NCBI RefSeq assembly: GCF_900091465.1
Contig: NZ_FMHV01000002.1
Span: forward strand, 1,178,001 to 1,242,000
Reading direction: 5' to 3'
Source: Micromonospora rhizosphaerae
GTDB taxonomy: Bacteria; Actinomycetota; Actinomycetes; Mycobacteriales; Micromonosporaceae
Length of the DNA stretch: 64,000 bases
Position numbers and translations under genes: made by a program
Shown here: piece after piece, positions 29,226 through 37,317 of the stretch
Layout: the number at the start of each line of letters is the position of its first letter
Position numbering within the stretch: the first letter of the stretch is position 1
Notes under the pieces: model-generated
Databases searched by the model: none
The model's input: the letters and a program-made list of their open reading frames with translations, nothing else
What the model was told of the DNA's origin: nothing

Positions 29226-29855
29226 ATGCGCGAACCATGGGTGGTCGGCGTCTCCGGGGCCTCCGGCACGCCGTACGCGGCGGCCGTGATCCGGGGGCTG
29301 CTCGAGGCCGGCGAGGCGGTGGACCTGATCGTCTCCCGGGCCGCCCGGCTGACCATCCTCGACGAGACCAGCCGGCCCTTCCGGGACGGCCACTGGGCCG
29401 ACGACCTGGCAGTCTGGCTGGGTCGCGAGTTGGCCGACGCCGACCTGCGGCACTGGTCCGCGGGCGACCTGGCGGCCGGGCCGAGCAGCGGCTCCTATCC
29501 GGTACGCGGGATGGCGGTGGTCCCGGCCAGCACCGCGGCCTGCGCAGGCATCGCGATCGGCCTTTCCAAGGACCTGTTGCAGCGGGCCGCCGAGGTCAAC
29601 CTCAAGGAGCGGCGGCCGGTCGTGGTGGTGCCCCGGGAAACCCCGGTGACCCGCAGCCACCTGGAGCACCTCATCGCGCTGCACGACGCCGGTGCGGTGG
29701 TGCTGCCGGCCAGCCCGGGCTTCTACGGCGCAGGTGCGGCGGCCTCCGCGCAGCAACTGGTCGACTTCGTGGCCGGCAAGGTGCTGGACGCGCTCGGCGT
29801 ACCGCACACGCTCTTCCGCCGCTGGTCCGGCGAGCTGGCCGCCGACCGTTCCTGA
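29226..29855 (+). CDS. mqnM: UbiX-like flavin prenyltransferase for the menaquinone decarboxylase
   Basis: A 209-residue UbiX/Pad1 flavoprotein. VVGVSGASGTPYAAAVIRGLLEAG is the FMN-binding N-terminus, and VPASTAACAGIAIGLSKDLLQRAA and VVVVPRETP are the other signature segments. UbiX makes prenylated FMN, the cofactor of UbiD enzymes, so it should activate the UbiD-like protein encoded 2 kb upstream. In the futalosine pathway this pair is called MqnM and MqnL. ATG 29226 has no strong Shine-Dalgarno. A palindrome lies between it and the divergent terpene synthase. Confidence 0.88.
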   Translation: MREPWVVGVSGASGTPYAAAVIRGLLEAGEAVDLIVSRAARLTILDETSRPFRDGHWADDLAVWLGRELADADLRHWSAGDLAAGPSSGSYPVRGMAVVPASTAACAGIAIGLSKDLLQRAAEVNLKERRPVVVVPRETPVTRSHLEHLIALHDAGAVVLPASPGFYGAGAAASAQQLVDFVAGKVLDALGVPHTLFRRWSGELAADRS

Positions 29856-29918
29856 CCTGTCGGGTCAACGGGACGCGGACCGGGCCTTGGGGCCGGCCCG
29901 CGTGCCGATAGACACCAC

Positions 29919-30185
29919 TCAGTACATGCCGGCGTTGGCTGGTCCGGGGCCGGTCGAGGCAGTCGGGCCCATGTTGCGCGACTTGCCCATCTCCTCCCCC
30001 TCCTCCAGCATGCCCTCCCCCTCAAGCAGGGCCCGCACCTCGGATTCCCGAAACCGGCGATGCCCGCCTGGAGTCCGGATGCTGCCTATCCGGCCGGCCG
30101 CCGCCCATCTCGTCACAGTCTTCGGGTCAACCCGAAACAAGGCGGCAACTTCACCCGGTGTCAGCAGGCGATCTCCAGTGTCCAC
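29919..30185 (-). CDS. bldC: BldC-type MerR-like DNA-binding developmental regulator
   Basis: An 88-residue single-domain protein with the winged helix LLTPGEVAALFRVDPKTVTRWAAAGRI, then SIRTPGGHRRFRESEVRALL. This is nearly the core of Streptomyces BldC, which binds direct repeats cooperatively and delays development. The C-terminal tail (EGEEMGKSRNMGPTASTGPG) differs from the Streptomyces protein. GTG 30185 is preceded by GAGGAGG at good spacing, which makes upstream in-frame codons unlikely starts. A long AT-richer leader separates it from the divergent Lrp-type gene. The assignment is strong from the HTH. Confidence 0.88.
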   Translation of the reverse strand: MDTGDRLLTPGEVAALFRVDPKTVTRWAAAGRIGSIRTPGGHRRFRESEVRALLEGEGMLEEGEEMGKSRNMGPTASTGPGPANAGMY

Positions 30186-30454
30186 AGCCCCCTCCTCGCG
30201 TTCGACGAAGCCCCCGGCTGAACACACTGCCCCCGGCCGGTGCGAGCCCAGAGCCGTCATGAGGGACGTATGGCAATTACAGCACCAGCGACATGGCCTG
30301 TCCGCCAAACGCGAAAAACGCACTGAGTGGGAAGTTAGGAAATATTACGCCTGCCCGGCCCCCTTCACGACGAGTCCGCGAACAGATACGTGCTGTCATG
30401 TTCAACGGATGCCGAATGCCGCACGTTACGGCCGGGCGGCTAGGGTCGGGGGTC

Positions 30455-30913
30455 GTGGACGCGATCGACCTGAGCCTTGTTGAGCTGCTGCGGGGCAACG
30501 CCCGCCTGTCCTACGCCGAGCTGGCCCGCCAGGTCGGTCTCTCCGCCCCGGCGGTGCACGAGCGGGTCGGCAAGCTGGAATCGAGCGGCGTCGTCCGGGC
30601 GTACCGGGCCGAGGTGGAGCCGGAGGCCATCGGGCTCGGGGTCACCGCGCTGATCGGCATCGTCGAGGATTCCGGCGGGGACACCGACGACGTGCTCGAG
30701 GCGTTCCGGCAGATGCCCGAGATCGAGTCCTGCTACTTCATGGCCGGGGTCGAGTCGTTCCTGCTGAAGGCGCGGGTGGGCACGATCGCCGAGCTGGAGC
30801 AGTTGATCGTGCGGTTGAACCGCACCCCGGGGGTGGCCTCCACCCGTACCGGGATCGCCCTGTCCACCAAGTGGGAGAACCGCCCCCAGCCGATCGAGCT
30901 CCCCACCTCCTGA
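30455..30913 (+). CDS. Lrp/AsnC-family transcriptional regulator
   Basis: A 152-residue regulator. The N-terminal winged helix is DAIDLSLVELLRGNARLSYAELARQVGLSAPAVHERVGKL, and the RAM ligand-binding domain follows (ALIGIVEDSGGDTDDVLEAFRQMPEIESCYFMAG). Length is normal. GTG 30455 is chosen because the conserved domain begins there; upstream in-frame codons would add about 54 residues without family support. The 269-base region to the divergent bldC contains an AT-rich stretch near 30330-30350 (GTTAGGAAATATTACG) that could be a promoter. An amino-acid ligand is likely but unknown. Confidence 0.87.
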   Translation: MDAIDLSLVELLRGNARLSYAELARQVGLSAPAVHERVGKLESSGVVRAYRAEVEPEAIGLGVTALIGIVEDSGGDTDDVLEAFRQMPEIESCYFMAGVESFLLKARVGTIAELEQLIVRLNRTPGVASTRTGIALSTKWENRPQPIELPTS

Positions 30914-31030
30914 CCCCGGGCCGGGCTGTCCGCCCGGGTCGCGCCGCGAACCCGGGCCCGCCCGGTCGCGACGGAATCGGTCCGAACGGCTGCTCTGGCG
31001 CCGGCCGGCTCGCGGCGATACGGTGCGCCG

Positions 31031-31864
31031 ATGACGACGCCAGTGCCCGGAGCGGCCGTGGTCACCGGAGCGGCCGGCGGGCTCGGCCGGGCGATCGCCG
31101 CAGCGCTGCACGCCGACGGATGGCCGGTGCTGCTCACCGATGTGGACGCCGACGCGGTGGCCGCCGCTGCGGCGCCACTGGGCGGCTGGTCCCGCCCGCT
31201 CGACGTACGGGACGAGGCCGGCTGCGCGGCGGTGGCCGCCGAGGCTGCGCGGCGCGCGCCCGGCGGGCTCGGGCTCTGGGTGAACAACGCCGGAATCCTG
31301 GTCACCGGGCCGTCCTGGGAGCACGACGGGGCGACCCGGCGGCGGGTGGTCGAGGTGAACGCGCTGGGCGCGATGACCGGCACGCTCGCCGCGCTGGAGA
31401 TCATGCGGGCGCAGGGGCACGGGCACGTGCTCAACGTCGTCTCGCTGGCCGGACTGGTCGCCCCGCCCGGCGAGACGGTCTACGCGGCGAGCAAGCACGC
31501 GCTGCTCGCGTTCAGTCTCGGCACCCTGGCCGACCTGCGGATGGCCGGGCTTCGGGGCGTACATGTGTCGTGCCTCTGCCCGGACGGGATCTGGACGCCG
31601 ATGCTGCACGACCGGCTCGACGACCCCGGCGCCCTGGCCTCCTTCACCGGGTCGCTGCTGACGCCGGAGCGGGTGGCCGCCCGGGCCGTCCGGCTGGCCC
31701 GCCGTCCGCGGCCGGTGGTCACCCTGCCGCGCTGGCGCGGCGCCCAGGTCCGGCTCCTCGATGCGCTGCCCCGGCTGGCGCTCGCGCTGACCCCAGTGGT
31801 CCGGGCCGCCGGCCGGGTCGGGCAGCGCCGGCAGCGTCGCCGAGTCGGGACGGGGGCGAGTTGA
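31031..31864 (+). CDS. Short-chain dehydrogenase/reductase
   Basis: A 277-residue classical SDR with the Rossmann motif [17 protein letters not shown] at the adenine-ring site and the catalytic YAASK (Tyr151, Lys155); the catalytic serine lies in [10 protein letters not shown]. The acidic residue in [10 protein letters not shown] after beta-2 points to NAD(H). The C-terminal part, from about 220, is basic and Pro/Leu-rich. It shares an orientation with the cysteine desulfhydrase 22 bases downstream. Substrate unknown. Confidence 0.88.
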   Translation: MTTPVPGAAVVTGAAGGLGRAIAAALHADGWPVLLTDVDADAVAAAAAPLGGWSRPLDVRDEAGCAAVAAEAARRAPGGLGLWVNNAGILVTGPSWEHDGATRRRVVEVNALGAMTGTLAALEIMRAQGHGHVLNVVSLAGLVAPPGETVYAASKHALLAFSLGTLADLRMAGLRGVHVSCLCPDGIWTPMLHDRLDDPGALASFTGSLLTPERVAARAVRLARRPRPVVTLPRWRGAQVRLLDALPRLALALTPVVRAAGRVGQRRQRRRVGTGAS

Positions 31865-31886
31865 CCTCGCTTGTAACGTTGCCGAC

Positions 31887-32978
31887 GTGACTCATCTGGA
31901 CCGGTGCGACGAGGCCACCCGGAGGTGGGTGACCGAGGCGATCGCCATCGTCGAGGCGGACGCCAATCGGTCCGCCGACACCCACCTGCTGCCCTTCCCC
32001 CTGCCGCTGGAGTGGGGAATCGACCTCTATCTCAAGGACGAGTCGGTGCACCCGACCGGCTCGCTCAAGCACCGGCTGGCCCGGTCGCTCTTCCTCTACG
32101 GGCTCTGCAACGGTTGGATCGGCCCGGAGACCACCATCGTGGAGGCCTCCTCGGGCTCGACCGCGGTCTCCGAGGCGTACTTCGCCCGGATGCTCGGGCT
32201 GCCCTTCATCGCCGTGATGCCCGCCTCCACCTCGCAGGAGAAGATCGCCAAGATCGAGTTCCAGGGCGGGCGCTGCCACCTGGTCCAGGACCCGGCGAAG
32301 GTGGTGATCGAGGCGCGCTGGCTGGCGGAGGACTCCGGCGGCCACTTCATGGACCAGTTCACCTACGCCGAGCGGGCCACCGACTGGCGGGGCAACAACA
32401 ACATCGCCGAGTCGATCCACTCGCAGCTCGCGCTGGAGCGGCACCCCGTACCGGTCTGGATCGTGGTGGGCGCCGGGACCGGCGGCACCAGCGCGACCAT
32501 CGGCCGGTACGTCCGCTACCGGCGACTGCCCACCAAGCTCTGCGTGGTCGACCCGGAGAACTCGGCGTTCTACCCCGCCTGGCAGGCCGGCGACTGGTCG
32601 ATCCGCACCAACCGCGGCTCGCGGATCGAGGGGATCGGCCGGCCTTGCGTGGAGGCGTCCTTCGTGCCCTCGGCGGTGGACCGGATGGTCCAGGTGCCGG
32701 ACGCCGCGTCCCTGGCCGCCATGCGGGCCGGTTCGGCGGTGCTCGGCCGCCGGGTCGGCGGGTCCACCGGCACGAACCTGTGGGGCGCGTTCGGGCTGAT
32801 CGCCGAGATGCTCGCCGCCGGGCGGACCGGGTCGGTGGTCACGCTGATCTGCGACGCCGGCGACCGCTACGCCGACACGTACTACGCGGACGGCTGGGTG
32901 ACGGGGCAGGGGCTCGATCTCGCCCCGCACCTGGCCACCATCGACCGCTTCCTGGCCACCGGCGCCTGGCCGGCCTGA
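31887..32978 (+). CDS. cds1: PLP-dependent L-cysteine desulfhydrase, Cds1-like
   Basis: A 363-residue fold-type II PLP enzyme of the cysteine synthase group. The lysine that binds PLP is in [11 protein letters not shown] (Lys61), the substrate loop is [18 protein letters not shown], and the phosphate-binding glycines are [14 protein letters not shown]. The segment [22 protein letters not shown] and overall length match actinobacterial Cds1, known to release hydrogen sulfide, pyruvate and ammonia from cysteine and to support respiration and redox balance in mycobacteria. A cysteine synthase role is less likely because of the distinct N-terminus. ATG? The ribosome site is weak; the start at 31887 is GTG. 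Confidence 0.82.
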   Translation: MTHLDRCDEATRRWVTEAIAIVEADANRSADTHLLPFPLPLEWGIDLYLKDESVHPTGSLKHRLARSLFLYGLCNGWIGPETTIVEASSGSTAVSEAYFARMLGLPFIAVMPASTSQEKIAKIEFQGGRCHLVQDPAKVVIEARWLAEDSGGHFMDQFTYAERATDWRGNNNIAESIHSQLALERHPVPVWIVVGAGTGGTSATIGRYVRYRRLPTKLCVVDPENSAFYPAWQAGDWSIRTNRGSRIEGIGRPCVEASFVPSAVDRMVQVPDAASLAAMRAGSAVLGRRVGGSTGTNLWGAFGLIAEMLAAGRTGSVVTLICDAGDRYADTYYADGWVTGQGLDLAPHLATIDRFLATGAWPA

Positions 32979-33037
32979 CCGTCCGCCCGCCGTCAGCGCC
33001 CGCCCCCAGAGCGGCCGCCGTCAGCGGGGGCCCGGCG

Positions 33038-33667
33038 TCAGCGGGGGTCGATCCGCTCGGCCAGGCCCGGGTAGCGCACCACGTAGCCGTCGGGGTCCAC
33101 GTCCAGGTCGGCGGTGAAGGTGCCGCTGGCGAAGCGCACCCGGCCGGGTCCGAGCGACGTGTAGACCTGCTCGGCGGGGACCACCACCAGGCTCGGCACC
33201 AGCACCCACGCCACGGCGATCCGCCGCGCGCTCTCCGCTGGCGCCCGCTGCAGACCGAGGCGGCGGATCGGCAGGATGTTGAAGAGGGTGGAGCCGCCCA
33301 GGTCGACGTCGACCGCGTCGGCCAGCCGGTCCGGGTCGTCCGTGCCCGGCAGCCCGGCCGGCGGATGACCGGCGGCGCGCAGCGCCGCGTCCAGGTCGCC
33401 CTGCTCTCCGGTGGTCACCCGCCACCGCCCGCCGCCGGGTTCCAGGCGCACACTGCGCGACCAGCCCGCCCCCTCGACCTCCACCTCAACCCGGGTGGTC
33501 GCCCAGTCCGGCCCGGCGGTCAGCTGGTACCGGCAGGTGTACGGGATCGGGTCGACGGCCAGCACCACGCCCCGCGCGACGAGACCCTGACCGTCGTCGA
33601 AAACGACGTGTTCGGCCCCGGCGGTGTCCGTCCTGGTCCAGAAGAGCGACTTCGGCTTGGTCGGCAT
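33038..33667 (-). CDS. Putative glycolipid-binding domain protein
   Basis: A 209-residue soluble protein resembling the putative glycolipid-binding family PF06475. Hallmarks are AVDVDLGGSTLFNILPIRRLGL, VAWVLVPSLVVVPAEQVYTSLG and FASGTFTADLDVDPDGYVVRYPGL near the C-terminus. No signal peptide is seen. The start ATG 33667 is used; a further ATG at 33703 would lie in the terminator of the upstream helicase gene. It is convergent with cds1, with a 59-base gap rich in GTCAGCG direct repeats. Function in the cell is unknown. Confidence 0.7.
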   Translation of the reverse strand: MPTKPKSLFWTRTDTAGAEHVVFDDGQGLVARGVVLAVDPIPYTCRYQLTAGPDWATTRVEVEVEGAGWSRSVRLEPGGGRWRVTTGEQGDLDAALRAAGHPPAGLPGTDDPDRLADAVDVDLGGSTLFNILPIRRLGLQRAPAESARRIAVAWVLVPSLVVVPAEQVYTSLGPGRVRFASGTFTADLDVDPDGYVVRYPGLAERIDPR

Positions 33668-33714
33668 GAACCGGACGTTACGCGACCACGCGGACAGCGG
33701 CACGGGATGTGGAA

Positions 33715-33748
33715 ACGCCGCCGCGGAGCGTGCGCTCCACGGCGGCGT
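33715..33748 (-). terminator. Terminator of the DEAD-box helicase gene
   Basis: Arms 33715-33730 and 33733-33748 pair at 15 of 16 positions (ACGCCGCCG...GGAGCG), 11 bases after the helicase stop on the reverse strand, followed by TTTCC. This is a near-classical intrinsic terminator for this GC-rich genome. Confidence 0.8.
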
Positions 33749-33759
33749 CCGGGTTCAGT

Positions 33760-35616
33760 TCAGTGGGTACGCGCCGGCGGTCGCCCGCCGAAGCCGCGCC
33801 GGTCGTCGCGCGGCCGGTCGTCCCGGCCCCGCCCCTCCGGACGGCCCCGGAAGTCAGCCGAGCGGAAGTCCCCGCCGCGCTCGCCGAACCGGCGCTCCCC
33901 CCGGGCGTCCCGGTCGCCGAAGCGCCGGTCCCCGGTCGACCGGTCACCGAAGCGCCGCTCTGCGGTCGGCCGGTCGCCGAACCGCCGGTCGTCGCGGCCG
34001 TCGCGGTCGCCGAAGCGGCGATCGCCACGCGCCTCGCGGTCGCCGAAGCGGCGCTCACCGGACGGGCGGCCGAAGCGCTGTTCGTCCCGTTCGCCGAACC
34101 GGCGCTCGCCCCGACCGTCCCGGTCGAACGAGCCCCGACCGTCGCGGTCGAACGAGCCCCGACCGTCGCGGTCGAACGAGCCCCGACCGTCGCGGTCGAA
34201 CGAGCCCCGACCGTCGCGGTCGAACGAGCCCCGACCGTCGCGGTCGAACGAGCCCCGACCGTCGCGGTCGAAGGAGCGGCGCTCGCCGCGGCCGTCCCGG
34301 TCGCCGAAGCGGCGCGGGCCGGCCGGGCGGTCGCCGTACCGGCGCTGCTCGCGCGGCTCGTCGCGGACCGGCACCCCGCTGGGCTCCCGCGCGCCGGTCA
34401 GCTCGGCCAGCGCCGGGTCGCCGGCCCGCACCCGGGTCTGCGCCGGCTCGACGCCGGCCTTCTCCAGCATGGCCAGGGTGGTCCGGCGCTGCTTCGGCAG
34501 CACCAGCGTCGCCACCGCGCCGGACTCGCCGGCTCGGGCGGTACGGCCCGCGCGGTGCAGGTAGTCCTTCGGGTCCTTCGGCGGGTCGACGTGCAGCACC
34601 AGGGAGACCCCGTCGACGTGGATGCCCCGGGCCGCCACGTCGGTGGCGACCAGCACGTTCATCCGGCCCTCGCGGAACTCGGCCAGGGTCCGGGTACGCA
34701 TCCGCTGGGTCTTTCCGCCATGCAGCCCGCCGGCGCGTACGCCGACCGCGGCGAGCTGCTCGACCAGCCGGTCGACGCCGAGCTGGGTACGGGCGAAGAG
34801 CATCGTCCGGCCCGAGCGGGCCGCGATGGACGCCGCCACCGCGAACTTGTCGTGCGGCGGGATCAGCAGCATGTGGTGGTCCATGGTGGACACGGCGGCC
34901 GTCGGCGGCGCGGTCGAGTGGGTGACCGGGTCGGTCATGAACCGCTTCACCAGCGCGTCGACGTCACCGTCCAGGGTGGCCGAGAAGAGCAGCCGCTGGG
35001 CGTCCGCCGGCGTCTTCGCCAGCAGTTCGGTCACCTCGGGCAGGAAGCCCATGTCGGCCATCTGGTCGGCCTCGTCGAGCACGGTCACCTCGACGTCGTC
35101 CAGGTGGCAGACGCCCCGCGCGATGAGGTCGCCGAGCCGGCCCGGCGTGGCGACGATGATCTCCACGCCTCGGCGGAGCGCGTCGATCTGCCGGTCGTAC
35201 GGAACCCCGCCGACGGCGGTCTTGAGGAACACTCCGACGGCCTTGCCGAGCGGCATCAGCGCGTCGTTGACCTGCATGGCGAGTTCCCGGGTGGGGACCA
35301 GGACCAGGGCGCGCGGGTGCAGCGGGCGGGCCCGGTTGCGGTCCGCGAGCCGGGCGAGGACCGGCAGTCCGAAGGCGAGGGTCTTGCCGGAGCCGGTCTG
35401 GCCCCGGCCCAGCACGTCCCGGCCGGCGAGGGCGTCCGGCAGGGTGGCCCGCTGGATCTCGAACGGGGTGGTGATGCCCTGCCGGGCGAGCGCGCCGACC
35501 AGCGGCTGGGGCAGCCCCAGCGCGGCAAAGTCGGGGGTGTCGGTGCCGGTGGAGAGCTTCTCCACCGAGGTGTCGTGGGCGAACGGGGACGTGCCGGGGT
35601 CAGCAGAGCTGGTCAA
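33760..35616 (-). CDS. DEAD-box RNA helicase with arginine/glycine-rich repeat tail
   Basis: A 618-residue RNA helicase. Core motifs in order are Q-motif-like GITTPFEIQ, GQTGSGKT, PTRELAMQ, TPGRLGDLI, DEADQMADMGF, SATLD, VATDVAARGIHV and HRAGRTARAG (to about 385). From about 430 the tail is a disordered RNA-binding region of SFDRDGRG (seven copies) and RRFGDRD/RRFGERD blocks, encoded by a perfect 24-base tandem repeat. Such tails drive RNA binding and condensate formation in other helicases. TTG 35616, with AAAGG six bases upstream, is the most likely start; no convincing ATG or GTG lies nearby. A role in RNA remodelling or ribosome assembly is inferred. Confidence 0.9.
   Translation of the reverse strand: MTSSADPGTSPFAHDTSVEKLSTGTDTPDFAALGLPQPLVGALARQGITTPFEIQRATLPDALAGRDVLGRGQTGSGKTLAFGLPVLARLADRNRARPLHPRALVLVPTRELAMQVNDALMPLGKAVGVFLKTAVGGVPYDRQIDALRRGVEIIVATPGRLGDLIARGVCHLDDVEVTVLDEADQMADMGFLPEVTELLAKTPADAQRLLFSATLDGDVDALVKRFMTDPVTHSTAPPTAAVSTMDHHMLLIPPHDKFAVAASIAARSGRTMLFARTQLGVDRLVEQLAAVGVRAGGLHGGKTQRMRTRTLAEFREGRMNVLVATDVAARGIHVDGVSLVLHVDPPKDPKDYLHRAGRTARAGESGAVATLVLPKQRRTTLAMLEKAGVEPAQTRVRAGDPALAELTGAREPSGVPVRDEPREQRRYGDRPAGPRRFGDRDGRGERRSFDRDGRGSFDRDGRGSFDRDGRGSFDRDGRGSFDRDGRGSFDRDGRGSFDRDGRGERRFGERDEQRFGRPSGERRFGDREARGDRRFGDRDGRDDRRFGDRPTAERRFGDRSTGDRRFGDRDARGERRFGERGGDFRSADFRGRPEGRGRDDRPRDDRRGFGGRPPARTH
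34121..34264 (-). repeat. Six perfect 24-bp tandem repeats in the helicase tail
   Basis: Six identical copies of a 24-base unit (beginning CGGTCGAACGAGCCCCGACC on the given strand) encode SFDRDGRG; a seventh, diverged copy follows at 34265. Perfect DNA identity in a coding repeat suggests recent slippage, so copy number should vary between strains. Confidence 0.9.
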
Positions 35617-35699
35617 GAAAAGCCTTTCGAGCGGGGCGCATCTTCGCGATGGCCCGCCGCAGCTCAAACGCCGCCGAATCGCCCGCAAGATCGCCCATG

Positions 35700-35718
35700 G
35701 GCGCGCGACACGCGCGCC
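35700..35718 (-). other. Small perfect hairpin between proline-rich protein gene and helicase gene
   Basis: GGCGCGCG-ACA-CGCGCGCC is an 8-base stem with a 3-base loop. On the reverse strand it is 98 bases after the stop of the upstream gene and 84 bases before the helicase start, so it could end the former or structure the leader of the latter. Confidence 0.4.
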
Positions 35719-35815
35719 GGGTCAGTGATCTCCACAAGTGTACGGCGGCGCGACGAACGTGCCACCGCGCTGCGATGCCGTAGTGGGCGGGCTCACCATC
35801 CCGCCGCCGGGCCGG

Positions 35816-37204
35816 TCACCTGCTCAGCAGGTTGCCGGTCAGCCCGCTCAGCGCGTCGTCGGCCAGCAGCACGACCAGCACGCTGATCGCCACCAGCAGA
35901 CCCAGGGACGCGGCCAGGACGATCACCACGCGAGCGTTCCTCGACCGGGTGGTCCGGCGGTCCTCCGTCCACCCCTGCGCCAGGATGTGCCCGGTCAGGG
36001 AGCCGGAGTTCTCCAGCGGGTTGCCCCGGGGAAAGGACACCGTGGCGAAGCCCGGTCCGTCGGCGCCGCCGTACGCCGTGCCGGCCAGGTCCGGACCGCC
36101 CTGGTAGCTGGTCCGCCCGGGGCGTCCGCCGGCCGGCACCCCGCTGACCTGCCGGTCCGTCGCCGGTGGCGCGCTCGTCCGAAACCCGGGCACGCCGCTC
36201 CGGGCGGCCCCGCCGTCCAGATGGTCGGCCGGGTTGGTGGACGGCGGCCAGGTGGGCAGTGCCGGCGCGGGCACCACCGGCGGCGCGGACACCGGCCGGC
36301 CCGCCTGCGCGGGGATCACCGGCGGGGCGGAGACCGGCCCGCCCGCCGGGGTGGCCATGGCGGGCGGGGGCGGGAACGGTGGGGCCGGCATCGGGCCCGG
36401 TGGCGGCGGGGGTGGGGGCACCGGCGGACCGGGCGGCGGCACGGGCGGCTCGGGAACCGGTGGGACCGGCCCCGGGGTGGGCCGGGGAGCCGGCCGCGGC
36501 GCGGGCTTCGGCGGCACCGGCGGGAACGGCGGCTCGGGTTCCGGCACGGGCGGCGCCGGCGAGGGTGGAGTCGGTCCCGGCACGGGCGTGGGGGCCGGCT
36601 CGGGTTCGGGCGTGGGCGGCTTCGGGGGCTGGGCCGGCTCGGGCGGCTGCGCCGGCTCGGGGGGCTCGGGATTGACCGGACCCGAGCGGTAGACGTTGGT
36701 ACCGCCCGCCTTCGCCACCAGCGCGCCACCGGCCGCTCCCGCATCGTCGGCGGGGATCCGGCTCTGCCCCGGTACGGAGGCACTGGCGCGGGCCGGACGA
36801 GCCACGGGGTCGCGCCGGCCCGGCACGGCCCCGCCCGACGCGTCCGGCTCGGACCCGGCCGGCGCGTCGGCGGCGGCGAAGCCGGACCAGGTGGAGGGCG
36901 TCACCGTGGCACCGGGGCGGCGCCGGTCCAGGGGCGGGATGGGCTGCGGTGGCACCTCGGCCGGCGCGCCCGCGCGGTAGGTCGTCGCGGTCGCCGGGGC
37001 GGTCGGCCGCTCACCGTCGGAGGCGGCGACGCTGGCGACGCTGACCCGACCCCGGACGACAGCGGCCGGGCTCGGCGCGGGGGATCCGGTCTGCGGGTTG
37101 GAGCCGGCGGCGGCCGGGTCAGGCGTAACGTCGGCCGCTCGGTCGGCCGAGCCGGGCGCGGATCCGGGGTGGACCGTCTCCGCCGGAACCTCTTGCTCGC
37201 CCAT
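35816..37204 (-). CDS. Proline-rich protein with a C-terminal membrane anchor
   Basis: A 462-residue, mostly disordered protein. Residues about 180-300 are a dense Pro/Glu and Pro/Gly tract (PEPPEPAQPPEPAQPPKPP, then long PPP runs), followed by a less biased part and a single membrane segment near the end (VVIVLAASLGLLVAISVLVVLL) with a short tail. There is no signal peptide, so the long N-terminal part is predicted to face the cytosol. GGAGGG precedes ATG 37204. It lies downstream of the NlpC/P60 endopeptidase on the same strand and might be part of a cell-wall assembly complex; that is only suggested by context. Confidence 0.7.
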   Translation of the reverse strand: MGEQEVPAETVHPGSAPGSADRAADVTPDPAAAGSNPQTGSPAPSPAAVVRGRVSVASVAASDGERPTAPATATTYRAGAPAEVPPQPIPPLDRRRPGATVTPSTWSGFAAADAPAGSEPDASGGAVPGRRDPVARPARASASVPGQSRIPADDAGAAGGALVAKAGGTNVYRSGPVNPEPPEPAQPPEPAQPPKPPTPEPEPAPTPVPGPTPPSPAPPVPEPEPPFPPVPPKPAPRPAPRPTPGPVPPVPEPPVPPPGPPVPPPPPPPGPMPAPPFPPPPAMATPAGGPVSAPPVIPAQAGRPVSAPPVVPAPALPTWPPSTNPADHLDGGAARSGVPGFRTSAPPATDRQVSGVPAGGRPGRTSYQGGPDLAGTAYGGADGPGFATVSFPRGNPLENSGSLTGHILAQGWTEDRRTTRSRNARVVIVLAASLGLLVAISVLVVLLADDALSGLTGNLLSR

Positions 37205-37317
37205 GCTCGCCCTCCGCGCCTGCGCTCGCACCCGGACCGTGGTGTCGGGCCGGGAGTGCCTGAATCTCACCGTGCCACATTCCGGCCCGGCGGCACAGTC
37301 GGAGTGGACGGTTGCCG

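Noticed and set aside
30186..30323. Longer N-terminus for BldC (start near 30323)
   Set aside because: The added 46 residues are not BldC-like, and a strong GAGGAGG precedes GTG 30185.
34121..34264. CRISPR-like array
   Set aside because: The 24-base units are contiguous without spacers and encode an in-frame protein repeat.
35617..35688. ATG/GTG start at 35688 for the DEAD-box helicase
   Set aside because: The upstream extension (Arg/Cys-rich) is not helicase-like and has no ribosome site; TTG 35616 has AAAGG at six bases.
36234..36692. Forward Gly-rich frame resembling a PE_PGRS protein
   Set aside because: It is the mirror of the proline codons (CCN/GGN) of the reverse-strand proline-rich gene, which has a proper ribosome site and membrane segment.
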